NCBI RefSeq assembly: GCF_000275845.1
Contig: NW_006766890.1
Coordinates: forward strand, 561,042-625,041
Direction of reading: 5' to 3'
DNA from: Dichomitus squalens LYAD-421 SS1
Lineage: Eukaryota; Basidiomycota; Agaricomycetes; Polyporales; Polyporaceae
Length of the DNA: 64,000 bases
Numbering within the stretch: position 1 is the first letter of the stretch; every line of letters starts with the position of its first letter. Below the pieces are notes generated by a model. That model saw only the letters and a list, made by a program, of their open reading frames with translations, was not told the DNA's origin and did no database searches. Made by a program: the position numbers and the translations under genes. This document shows, one piece after another, positions 32,757 to 43,577 of this stretch.

Positions 32757-34849
32757 ATGAAGTTCCTTGCTCTCCTTGCTCTTGTCTCGGCTGCTGTCGC
32801 AACCCCGGCCTCGTTTTCGTTTGGCGACAATGCGCAGGAGCCGATGATGGGCGACGTCCTTCCGACTTCATACCCTGGTTTCGACCTCGACTTGAACGCG
32901 CCTCGCCTGGTGCAGCTCGAGGGTCAGGAGGAGCCCATCATCATGACGGAGCTTGAGAAGGTATGCACATGACAATCCTTCTCTAGTTGCGCCATTCACC
33001 TCCTGTCATGTATCTAGATTCAAGCGAAGGCTCAGGGCATTCGGTTCTTTGACGTGTAAGCCCTGCTCGTGGTTTATGCACTCCTTTGCACTAATTGAGT
33101 GCACCAGAACGGACGCGGTCGATCTCGGCAGTCATGCCCAGCTCAGGGCTTCTGTCAAACGTGTGTAGTTCACCGTTACAACCTGCACCGCCGACACCGA
33201 GCTGACGTCGTAATAGCCTCCTACCCTACGCCTAATAATACCCAGACGGTCAAGCCTGTCATTGACACGTTAGAGATACAGAATCTCCACGATACACTTG
33301 ACAAGTTCACGAGCTTCCGAACACGCTGTGAGTCGCTTCTAGTCTACCTAGGTCAGACCGCAACGCTCACGTGTTCCCAGATTACCGTAGTGAGGTATTA
33401 CTACGCAATGCGCGCTTGGGCTTGCAGGACATCGTATACTGATTGGTGCCTAGACCGGGAAGGAGAGCCAGCGGTGGCTGCTGAGCAAGATTACTGATGT
33501 AAGGCTGCCGGTAATCAATTCATTGCCGGGATCTCACTGCTGCCTGCACAGCTGACGAAGAAGTACGCTCCGAAGTCCTTGCAAAAGAGCATATCTATCC
33601 ACGAGTTCGGGCACAGCTGGCAGCAGAGCAGCATTGTATGTGCATAGACTGACATTATGCGCCCCGGTCTCACGTAGGCTTCCTCCAGATCGTTAGTATC
33701 AACGGCACTTCTACGGATGATGACAGTGTGGTCGTTATCGGCGCCCATTTGGATAGGTTTGTGCTCATTGACAAAAACTGACGTACTGAAGCCTAATGAA
33801 TGTCCTTGTCAGTACTAACAACTGGCCATTCCTGCCTGCCCCTGGTGAGGAAGTCATGTGGTTCGTCGAAGAACTCTTCTGACAGCAGTCTCAGGTGCGG
33901 ACGATGACGGCTCAGGATCAACAAGCATCTTGGAAGCCTACCGCGCTTTGGTTGCTGCAGGCTTCCAGCCAGAGCGCACCGTCGAGTTCCACTGGTACTC
34001 CGCCGAGGTATGTTTCATGCTTCCGCGGCTCAGAAGCGTGCAGATGTGAATACGCCTGAACCTCAACAGGAAGGAGGACTCCTCGGATCTCAGGCGATTG
34101 CGAAGTCTTACGAGAGTCGCGGTATCAACGTGGCCGCCATGAGCCAGGTTTGCGCTTATCGTCTTGAATCTCGACTTATCACGATCTGACAGCGCTGCCG
34201 TCAGTACGACATGACTGCATGGGTCAAGCGCAGCACAAGGGAGGAGGTCGGCATTATCACTGATTACACTGATGTCGAGTCAGTATACCGGCATTGTTCT
34301 AGAGCGTTAGCCACACCATCTGATCACCCAAACATCGATTGCAGCTTGACTGAGTTCAACAAGAAACTCGTGGAGCAATACCTCTCTATCCCCTGGGTGG
34401 AGACCAAGTGCGGTTATGCGTGCAGCGACCAGTATGTTCCAAAGATCCTTCCGAACGCTCAGCAGTCTTGCTGAAACCCTCCTCCCAATCTCCTAGTGCC
34501 TCGTGGCGTAAGGCTGGGTACCCCAGTGTGTTCACGATAGGTGCGCGTATCGGCTTCTTTAATATCGCCTATTCGGACTCATGTTCGCCCCTTCCATTAC
34601 ACCCTTGGGTCCAATTATCGCATTCACATGTCTTCAGAGGCTACCTTCGAGAACTCCAACCATCAGTTCATCCATACTCAGAACGAGTACGCAAACTCCG
34701 ACGTTTCTCCACACGCCTGTACTGACTTCGGCATCCTTCGCAGCAAATACGACATCTCAGATGAGTTCAGCTTTGAGCACATGCTCGAGTTCTCCAAGCT
34801 CGCCGTTGCCTTCGCCATCGAGCTCGGCGGGTGGAAGAAGTCCACGTAG
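32757..34849 (+). CDS. Secreted M28 leucine aminopeptidase
   Basis: A zinc aminopeptidase of roughly 380 residues in about 15 exons. It has a signal peptide ([20 protein letters not shown]), a propeptide, then the M28E catalytic domain. The expected metal ligands are all visible: His in GAHLDS, Asp in [10 protein letters not shown], Glu in SAEEGGLLGS, Asp in QYDMTAW and His in [21 protein letters not shown] segment matches the conserved disulfide region. Several exons are very short, and the ligand segments GAHLDS, AEEGG and QYDMT are each split by an intron yet rebuild perfectly. Such enzymes release N-terminal residues, often Leu, from peptides outside the cell. One putative N-glycosylation site is SINGT. 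Confidence 0.93.
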
Positions 34850-35525
34850 AGGGTGCCTTCTTAGCAGATCCGCTCCCATCCAGCGCTCTTGCATACTACA
34901 ACATCTTGGACAGTGTATATCTATCTCTGTTTGGGACAGGGACGATTGATGACCCGTAACGCCGCTGTACCCCAGCCTTCATATTATCTGTACGTACGAC
35001 GATATCTGGTGTTCATTCTCGCAACGCCACGCGTTCCCTTGGAAGCATTCCGTACAGTTGACGTTGGGTGTGCACACCCGTTCCAGAATGTGTGCCGCTG
35101 CCGACAGAATAGAGGCGAAGGCGAAGTCGCCCTAATCCCCTGCATGTCCGTGATCGCAACTTAGTTACGTCGGGCGGGCAGCCACACGCCCAAACACCAT
35201 AACATGTGGCATGCCGGGACATGCGCCTTCCAAGGAGAAGACAGCGAACGCCCATTCCTGACTCGAGGCACGTCCCGTGGTGCATGTACTAGACCCAGAG
35301 GCCGGGCGCGATATAGTAGAAATTATTGCCAATCCGTACACGTTACGGCTTTCCCCAGAGCCACAGAAGCAAGTATCAATTGCAGGCTACGATCTTCTCT
35401 GTACTACTCGCCGTGGCGTCTGGTAAATCCGCACTCCGACTTGCGCTGCGTACATGCTGCATTCGGACCACGTACACACGCATATGGAGCCCTGGATCAA
35501 CACAGGGCGCAGAGCGTTCCTCTTT
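34850..35525. other. Intergenic region between converging genes
   Basis: About 680 bp without a supported gene, between the aminopeptidase stop and the stop of the minus-strand WD40 gene. Confidence 0.4.
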
Positions 35526-38500
35526 TCAACTATCGGCAGCGAGCATGCTCCAAAATGTTAGGGTGTACCCTCCATACGCGATGACATCGGAGCCCGCCAG
35601 GACGGTGTGCACGACTTCGGCTGGCCGCTGGAATTGGAAGCGCTCCAGGACCTTCTGTGAACGGCAGCCGCCAGGAAGTTAGCAAGCGGTCGATCACTCA
35701 AACATGCAGCCAAGGCAAGCCGTAGCGGGGTAGGGGAGAATGGAGCCACAGCAAAGGAAACGTAGCCGGCTAGACATTCCGTCGCCGGCGGAGACGAATA
35801 GCAAAAATACGGTGGATCAAAACGAGACAGCGACGACACTGAAGACACACCTTCTGAGCACCGTTTCGATAGTCCCACACGAGGACGGCACCATCGCCGT
35901 AGCCGCGCGCGAAGAGGGAGTTCATGGTCGACCCGCGGGTGTACCGGGACCCCGATCTCGCGACGGGTGCGCTGCTTGCAGACCGCGAGGCGTTGGCATT
36001 CGCGCTAGCTTGACTCGCGACTGCCGGGCGCGCGGCTGTCGCGTTCAGGTTTGGACTCGCACTGTTTGCTTTCGGAGGGGTAGCACGATATCCAAATTCG
36101 AGCCAAGGTTTGCGCGCGAAGCCCCCTTCGCGCATGTCGTAGAAATGGACCTGATGATCCATATGATCTACCTGCACGCAACGAATATGGTTAGCCAATG
36201 GGTTTCTGACGCTTCCAATTCTGCTCGATACGCCACGTTAGGGTGAAACGGCAGGTGCGAGTATGGATGCTGTTGCGGCGAGTGATGCTGGTGTCAAGTG
36301 GGAAAACGACTTACCTCGACAGCAATGAGGCGAGGGTCCTGAGGGTGGACGTGCACCTGAGCCACCTTCCCCGAGACGCGTTCGGTCTCAGCGCGTGACA
36401 CCGCACCCAGCTTCGTCATTGCGATGCGGTCCCCGGCGGCCGAATAGACTGTCTCATTCCAGGCACAAAATGCTAGTGCTTGGATTGACTGAGTGTGCTC
36501 TGTCGGAACACGCACAGAGCTTACGGAAAAACCGCCACGGTCCTTCTTCCGGCTATGCGCGCGTTCAAGCTTCCAGTGGTACACAAATTTATCGTGTCCG
36601 CCTGACAGAAAGCTGCCGTCTGCTACCGGTGCGAGGCAGCTGATGCCTCGGTTGGGATAGGCCCGCCCAACTGATCTGTTCTCCATTACTGTCGTATGTG
36701 CCTTGTGGTTCAGATCAATACGGCTCGGACGCTGGACGGACAGCGTTCAGCATTGCTCGCTCTTCCATGAGCCCCTTTGGTAACAAGTGCCCGTACCTGA
36801 GTACCTTCTACGGTAATCAAAGACACCTGCGATGGGCCTTTATCATAGCCGACGACAGCTGTACCATCGCCTAGTAGGCATGCATCTTCGACGTGTCGAA
36901 AATCGTCCTGTACAGGAAGTGAATATTGGTACATGCGCGTCCTGCACAGCCACCCAGTTCAGCGTTCAAGATAGGAAATGAATAGGCGTTGCGGCCACGC
37001 ACTTCCGTCGTTGATCTATGAAATGGGCTTCGCCACGCATTAGAACGGTGGTGATCGGGCTATCCAAGCTTGCGGGCACTAGGAGCCGTCTCCCTCGAGC
37101 GTAGTCTGCCTTCGGTATGACGAGCGTGTGCCCGAGGGTGGCTGAGGATGATGCAGGGGATTCGTCATCATCCTCGTCCAGTGAACTATAGTTCACTTCC
37201 TCGCTTGCATGCGACGTAGATCGGCGTGCGGAACGGCGTGGACGATCGGGAGCGCTACGGCGACGCTGAAGCGCCGCCTTCACCGAACTGCCGGGCTGAA
37301 CCTTACGCAGGGTGCGGGAACCCGCGCTCGATCGTTGTTGTCGATGAGCTGCTGTCGGCTTCTGAACCTTGCTACCAGAATTGATGTCCGAATCGTCCTC
37401 GGAAAGGTAAATGCCTTGGCCGGTACTTGGTTTGCTAGCCTCTACCGGTCGCCGTCGGCTAAGTGATTGCACGGGAGGGCTCTCGCCGTCTATGCTCCCA
37501 TCCGAATCTTCGCCGTTCCGGGAGGGCCGATCAATTCTTCGACGAGGCAACTCTGGCGCTCGACGCGGTGGCGAGTTATCGCGCTCGGAGGTAGATGAGC
37601 TGTTGCTCGGACTGGCACCGGTCCGAGTCGTACCAGACGCCGGCGCGGATGGTTGTTGCAATACGAGGTCCGACGTATCATACGTTTGTGGAAGGAAGGG
37701 TAGGCCTGTCACCGCGTGTGTGGACTTCTGCGGCGGGATGGACCTGGCCAACGAGGATTCCCTGCTTGACGGGTGACCGGCCTCCATCTCGACATCACTC
37801 GAATCTTCTGCGAGGTGTTTCCATTCGCCGTACTCAGCCCTCCCCTCGGATGAGTCCGCGGCCCCCTTGGACCGTGCATTAATGAAAGGGATGGAGCGAA
37901 GGGAACCATATTCTGGTGTGTCGTAGCGAACATCTCCGTCTTCTGACGGGCAAACACGAACGCCTTGAATGACGTCTTCCGAAGAAGGGGTTTCGGCACC
38001 TCGGGATGCGTAGCTCACAACCGATAATCGGTCATGCGAGTATCTATAAAGTTCATGTCGTCACTGCAGGAAGAGGCACAAACCATCATGGTTCACACGT
38101 ACAACGGCTCGGGGCTTTGAGGAATTGATCGGTGAGGATGTCGGATGTGCAGAGGGGAGCCTTCCGATTTTTTGTAATGGGAAGATACGGGGACACTGAC
38201 GTCAGTGGTTGGAAGAGGACGGCGTTGAGATGATGCTGCACCGTAGCTCGACGAGCGGTCCGCATGGCGAGAGAAGCGCAGTGCTTCACTAGAAGACCGA
38301 CGGGGGCTAACGAAGCAACCGCCAGGACGCGAAACTCGCTCGCTCGCGCTTTCTCCATCGTCATCGACTACGATTGGGTCAGATGCACTTCCGATGCCGG
38401 CCCCTTTGATAGCTGCGGCACTTGGACCCTGAGCATCCACACCGGTCAAGTTAGGATAGGGCGGGATGCTCGACTGTGCTAGGTTAGACGGTCCCTCAGT

Positions 38501-39094
38501 GGCAGCGCAAGTGTAGCCGCCAGGCATTGGGGTCGCACGCAACAGGACCATTTCGAGGTCTTGGACCCGGATGCCCTCACTAAGCGATAAGTATAAGTAT
38601 TTTCGTCCGCATGTCGTCTATGACTCCATACGCACACGGAAAACAACGATTTAATATCCTCATTGCGTGCAGTGGTATCAGAAATCCTGTCAACATGGGT
38701 TTGAACCTACTCCACGCAGTCATTTGCAAGATACGTACCAATCGAAAGCAATGCCGTCCGACCTCAATGACCCTAGCTTCAGCCGCGTCCTCTGGTACTT
38801 CAATATTCTCCAGCGAACTCACAAAAGCCGGGGAGCCTTGATCAGCCGCTTGCCCTCTTGAGCCAAGCGAATGGTGGTACCCAGAATCAGGTCGTTGACG
38901 TTCTCGTGCCTCAAGTCATGTTTGAGGGATACGGACAGGGAAAGAACTTCCTGTCCCTCCCGCACAAGAGATGCACCTAGGGATGTCGTAGCAGACTGAA
39001 ACTTGTCCTTTTTGTCATGTGAGATACGAGGCCTGAATACCTCGTCGAGCTTTCGTGGCAGAGGAGAAGCAGAACGTTTGCCAGAGAGGTTCAT
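35526..39094 (-). CDS. WD40-repeat-like protein with long disordered N-terminus (paralogue A)
   Basis: A large protein, roughly 950 residues in about nine exons. The first two thirds are low complexity: Ser/Arg/Pro-rich with acidic runs (SSLDEDDDESP, IVVDDDGES) and basic patches (RRRSAPDRPRRSARRS), suggesting a nuclear protein. The C-terminal part reads as WD40-like blades: VEDACLLGDGTAVVGYD, GISCLAPVADGSFLSGG, HDKFVYHWKLE, VAQVHVHPQDPRLIAVEV, HQVHFYDMREGG and GAVLVWDYRNGAQK. An Ala/Ser-rich insert splits the last blades. The 5' end is uncertain: I used the ATG at 39094, but the junctions at about 38740-38830 can be read in two frames, and an ATG at 39220 is possible. Related to the + gene at 39262-41725, which faces away from it. 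Confidence 0.7.
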
Positions 39095-39261
39095 ACGCCG
39101 TACAGCAGGCTGCGCGGAAGGAGTAGGGAACAAGAGCTGTAGACGCCCATGGTCTGCAGCGAGAAGTTAGCCAGTGGCTGAAGCTCACAATCCTTTCTCG
39201 TGCTGTTCGATGTACGACATCTTTCGCCGGATTGTTCGGTCCCTCTCATGCTATAGAGCTC
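39095..39261. promoter_or_regulatory. Compact divergent promoter of the WD40 pair
   Basis: Only 167 bp separate the two proposed start codons, or 41 bp if the minus-strand gene starts at 39220. Both promoters must lie here or inside the transcribed 5' ends. An intron-like sequence (donor GTGAGC, TAAC branch, acceptor CTGCAG) is present on the minus strand at about 39165-39200. Confidence 0.4.
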
Positions 39262-41725
39262 ATGTCTTACAACGAAGATACGCAACCTAACGAAGTGCGG
39301 CATTCTCGCAAAGGAAACTCTGCTGTTCCAACTGTCAGATCCTCCCAGTCTTTCACGGGTCTACGCGGTCGAGGTAGGGGACATGCGCAAGGTCGCGGCA
39401 GCCACCATAGTCGCGGAGGACATGGCTCTCCATATGTGCATCCGTCCCCGCGCGGACGAGACTGGAGCTTGAGGCCCGCATCAAGGGCTGAACGTCCACT
39501 CGGGCGGACGCACGACGGTCTTGCGCCTAAACGTATCCCTCGGTGGGGGGAGAACCGCGTTTCAGTACCAGTTCCGGAACGACCTCCAAAACGACCACGA
39601 TCAGAGTACACTGACTGTCCTGATACGAAATCCGATCCCTCCCTGACGCCTCTGCTTGTGGAACCGTCTGCCGATGCTGGACCCTCTCAGTGTGAACGTC
39701 TCGGGAAAATGTCTTTAGTTGAGATACCGGAGGTACGCAGGAGTCCCATCGACCTCAAATCCACACTGCTCACGGCAACGAATCCCTGTCAGTCGCACGG
39801 CGAGCCTCCTGATCCCTCCCACTCAAACCACGGCCGTCGTTTACATCCATCCGATGCTATCCACCCATCTCTCACCATAACACCATCTGGACCGCAAGTC
39901 AGCTCGCACACGATTTCTCCCTCTTCGTCTCGACGCAGTCTGGGCCACCATGGCCACACCATGCATCGATCGGAGTCCAATGTTCTCTTGTACGGAAGTA
40001 GGAGCGCTTTACGTACTCCCACTTTTCCGATGGACCTCACGCTGAAGGAGGAACATCCCTTATCTGGTGTCCTGCAAACTATCACAGCGTCTTCGTTGCC
40101 CATCCGGACGCCCACAGGCTCCCTGCCTTCGGAAACGACGATCCAGCCAGCGCCAGCGCCGATTCCGCCTGTGGAGATTCCTCCTGCGTCTTCACATGGT
40201 TGCGTCACCGAAGTTGTTCCTCCCGCCTTGACACACGCTCCGAGATTTCGGTCCGGGACATTAAGAATTGAGCTCCCGCCTCATGTCCGACCTCTTGATC
40301 CAAGGCACTTTCTATGTGGACAACCCCAAGTACAGCAGGACGCTGATACTCCCCAGGATCGCGCAGCTAACGCGTCTCTTACCCACAAAGGCGATTCTAG
40401 ACCCCAGCAATCCGTCCTTATGCAGCCCACTCCATCAGTACATGCTAACCGCCCTAGGGTCGAAGATGAGACGAAGGTCCCGGAAGTCTCGGCGGCGCCA
40501 ACAGATCCCACATCGGGATACTTCCAACGTGTTGAGCAGGTCCAGATGCGCAGGGAACCTCATGACAAGCCCCGCCGCCTACTAGCTTTGCCCTCAGGTG
40601 CTATGCTCAGTGTCACGACGCGCGGGTCCCTGGATCTGGTGGCACAAGACCCCCTTCGATGTACTGCTCTGCGAACGTCAGCGTTTGGGGACTCTGCTCG
40701 TCAACTCATAGAGGACGCCTGCATCTTGTTGGGTACTCACAAGCCCGCTATCATCGTCGGTCGGACCGGAAACAGCCAACAGCTGTCTCTTGTCCGGATC
40801 AAGGAGGCAAAGGTACGCTGCCCTCTCATTCCTCCGCTTAGATCGCACGCCGGCTAACGCACAGTCAAAGGTCCGAGACCTAGGTACCTTCGATCGTCCG
40901 TCCCCAGCAGACAGGAAAGGCGGCGTGAGTGCTGTATGTGCCATGATGCAGCCTGGCAGTTTTGCGGTCGGTGGCTACGACCACATCGTCAACCTGTGGT
41001 CGCTACCTGAGGAACGCGATGCCCCACCTGTCCGATCCGCGCCTCTGGCAGCCAGACACACCTCTGCTATCCATTCTCTACTCCCAGTACGCGATACCAG
41101 CCATAAGCTGCTCATCGGCGGCGCGGACTGCGCGCTTTCAGTCTACGACTTGTCTTCCGAGCGGACCGTCAATACGCTGAAGCTGTCGAACCCGATATAC
41201 CATCTTCATCCTGTAGCATCTCCCCATTGCGTGCTCGTCGAGGTAATTCAATCTGTTCTCTACCGACCATGTCAGGCTAATGGCGCTTTCGCATAGCTCG
41301 CTCATCGTGAGTTCCAATTCGAGATACGAGACCGTCGCTTGGTCCCTCAGCAGCCGGCCGTCCGGTTCGGGTATCCGAATACCAAGGTGCATGGACGGTA
41401 TACGAAAGGTCAGTTGCATCAATTAGCAGGGAACACTCAATCATATGTCCTCACCTAGGTGCTGTGGATTCTCATATATTCGCATGTGGCGGCACCGAGG
41501 ACGGCTGTGTTCGATTGTGGGATATGAGGAAGTCGTCAAATATCCTGCAGACGGTAATGGTCTCATTACTATCGGTTGATGACATTTGTTGACCTGAAGA
41601 AAACTGGTACATAGATACCTTGTCTTCCAGGGAAGAAAGTCGCCCAAGTCCATATCAGCAGCTCCCGGATAGTGGCTTGCTCGGAGGATTACCATCTAGC
41701 TATCTTGAACTCGGAGAGTGCTTGA
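39262..41725 (+). CDS. WD40-repeat-like protein with long disordered N-terminus (paralogue B)
   Basis: 748 residues in five exons (39262-40812, 40865-41242, 41297-41408, 41459-41553, 41615-41725). About 440 residues of Arg/Gly, Pro, Ser and His-rich sequence come first, with an RGG-like patch near residue 35 (LRGRGRGHAQGRGSHHSRGG) and a basic motif RPPKRPRSE. The C-terminal 300 residues contain WD40-like blades: IEDACILLGTH, GGVSAVCAMMQPGSFAVGG, YDHIVNLWSLPEE, HKLLIGGADCALSVYDL, IFACGGTEDGCVRLWDMR and IVACSEDYHLAIL. The RGG patch may bind RNA. Blades lack some WD residues, as expected for a divergent propeller. It is related to the minus-strand gene next to it, and no known family member can be named. 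Confidence 0.82.
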
Positions 41726-41734
41726 CTCATCGCC

Positions 41735-42049
41735 TTAGCACCTTGTTGTGCGTTTAATTTTATCGAATAACTTATGCATGCTCATCTTGGTCTGGCGGAA
41801 GCCAGACGTGTGGGCTTCACAAATGATTTTGTCCAGCTGCAGGATGACATCGATGACCGACCAGTTTTTGCATCTATTCCATCTTGAGTGCTGCTCGGAA
41901 ATCGCGGTAGCGTCGTCATCATCTCTAGGTCCTCCGAATTTAGCACGGCTTCCAGCGTACGACCCCAGGGCAGCGTACCTCGTCTTATGTTCAGAGAGTT
42001 CGTAGCAAAACTGCTGCCATTCTGCCGACGGGCCTGCCTGGATTGGCAC
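41735..42049 (-). CDS. Possible unknown protein or remnant, about 104 codons
   Basis: A minus-strand open frame with protein-like composition: AEWQQFCYELSEHKTRYAAL, FGGPRDDDDATAISEQHSR, NRCKNWSVIDVILQLDKII and QTKMSMHKLFDKIKRTTRC at the end. It is open at its upstream side, where a CCAG acceptor could join it to an earlier exon that I cannot identify. Its stop lies only 9 bp past the stop of the WD40 gene on the other strand. It could be the last exon of a small gene, a relic, or chance. Confidence 0.3.
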   Translation of the reverse strand: MPIQAGPSAEWQQFCYELSEHKTRYAALGSYAGSRAKFGGPRDDDDATAISEQHSRWNRCKNWSVIDVILQLDKIICEAHTSGFRQTKMSMHKLFDKIKRTTRC

Positions 42050-42085
42050 ATATATTTAGCGCTCATACCAGAACAAATCACTAAG

Positions 42086-42113
42086 AATGATTCATAAAGC
42101 CTTATGAATCATT
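42086..42113. repeat. Perfect 12-bp inverted repeat with 4-bp spacer
   Basis: The arms AATGATTCATAA and TTATGAATCATT are exact reverse complements around AGCC. Each arm contains ATGATTCAT or its complement, which is one base off the bZIP (Gcn4/AP-1) site ATGASTCAT. It could be a double bZIP site, a transcript hairpin, or the footprint of a mobile element. Confidence 0.85.
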
Positions 42114-42556
42114 GGCATTGACGTAGAGCACAGTCGTCAATCATGCGCTTGTTTTAGATGCTAGAGCAAGGTGTTCTGCAGGCTTAGGAAGATACAGCGT
42201 TGTCTTCAGTGAGGGAATGTCCGGCGCTAAATTCGTGAGGAACGCCTGACAGCGCTCTCCACTCGCTATACCTCTTCAGTGATCTGGAAGGACCTTCAGA
42301 GTGTGAGAATTAAGCTCTATGAGGCGGCAGGGACTCCCTCGAAGACTCCGGTAGAGGTATGTCAAGGGGAACATAATCCAGTCTCGAAGTCTCAACAGAT
42401 GGGCGCCTATATATTTGGTAGTTTCTGCCGACCCCGGCAATTGCCATATCTGCTGGCGGAATGTCCCCCGAAACATTTCGATCTACGACCAGCTGGGACT
42501 AGTCAAGGGACATTCACGCGCCGTTCTATTGCTTGTCTTGGCCTACCATCTCAGCC

Positions 42557-43158
42557 ATGAATCGTGGACGTCGTAAAGAAGAAATCGAGCGTGCCTACCA
42601 GATCCAAGTGGCCGCAGGTCTACGAGGCGCCGCACAATTCGGTGCGGTGGGCCTGGGTACCGCCGCAATCGCCCACCATTACTGGCCTACCTTCAGGTAC
42701 ATATCCAAGCGCAGTCATTTCTTCGAATACCATGTGACCTTACCGCTGCTCTCCGTTCAAACCACTTGCTCGCGCACAGGAGGCAAACGCTCCCATTCAA
42801 AGCCTGGCTCGTCTCAATAGGTTGAGCCGCCGTCCTTTCTTCTCTGAAACACCCCTTCTGACGTACGTGATCTATCGTGTCCCCCTCGGGCCTCCTTGAA
42901 TGGCTGGCGTACGAAGTCGCCGTGTTCGGCCTATGTATCCACGCGGAGAACGCGCTCCAGGCGCACGAGCTCGAGCAGCGGCTGAAGGAGAACAAGATCC
43001 GCCGCGAGGCGCGGGTAGACCTCGCTCGCCGCGGGCTCGTCGCGACCGAGACAGAGATTGCGAAGTGGAAGGAGCAGCGTGAGCGTGCGTTGGATGCGGC
43101 GGCTGCGCAGGCGAAGCAGGACGCGACGACGGCGCAAGCGTCCGCGTCCGAGCAGTAG
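42557..43158 (+). CDS. Small two-helix membrane protein with coiled-coil tail, unknown
   Basis: 140 residues in three exons (42557-42696, 42780-42820, 42917-43158). A short charged lead (MNRGRRKEEIERAYQIQ) precedes a Gly/Ala-rich transmembrane helix (AAQFGAVGLGTAAIAHHYWP), the loop TFRRQTLPFKAWL and a second helix, VSIVAVFGLCIHAENALQ. The last 65 residues are a charged helix (ELEQRLKENKIRREARVD, IAKWKEQRERALDAA) likely to form a coiled coil. The layout, with two short helices and a RxTLPFKA loop, resembles small mitochondrial inner-membrane proteins of the HIG1 kind, but the HIG1 signature is not evident. I cannot assign a family. Confidence 0.7.
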
Positions 43159-43577
43159 ACTTCAAGCTTCTGGTTCCGCATAGCACCCACTGCTATTACG
43201 ATAAGGGCTTGCACGGATAGACTTTGACATGACAAGCTTGTTGCTCTGGCAGCATACACATAGCGATGCGGTATGTGCACTACGAATGTCGTATAAGCAC
43301 ACGTCATGCGTCATGTCAGGACACATAGATATTCGTGTAGGCGGACGACAGTCGTGAGTAAGTTACGGAGTTGCAGACGTATACATGCGAGGGAGGATAT
43401 TGCATTGTTGGTTCATACGACAGGAAGCGAGCGATAGCAGATTGTCCGTGGAATTGTTGTCAGGGATTCAAGGAGAATGATGAGACGAAGGATTGCTACA
43501 AGCTGCGACGTGAACAAAGATCCGACATTTGGTAGGAGGGAGAATGGTGCGATGGTGCGTATGTATGTATGAAGCGA
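43159..43577. other. Intergenic region between converging genes
   Basis: About 420 bp between the stop codons of two converging genes. It includes the repeated TATGTATG-like sequence just before 43570. Nothing else is seen. Confidence 0.4.

Larger units (their letters stand above)
41726..42556. other. Intergenic region with one weak minus-strand frame and a perfect palindrome
   Basis: About 830 bp between the WD40 gene and the next + gene. It holds the weak frame at 41735-42049 and the inverted repeat at 42086-42113, listed separately. A second minus frame at 42276-42476 has no recognisable content. Confidence 0.35.

Noticed and set aside
38673..38682. TGGTATCAGA, identical to the start of the tRNA-Met primer binding site of LTR retrotransposons
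   Set aside because: No LTR, gag or pol sequence lies nearby; it falls inside a probable 121-bp intron of the minus-strand WD40 gene, and 10 matching bases can be chance.
38690..38725. B-box-like GGTTCAAACCC on the minus strand, possible tRNA gene
   Set aside because: The T-stem does not pair and there is no matching acceptor stem or anticodon arm at the right distance.
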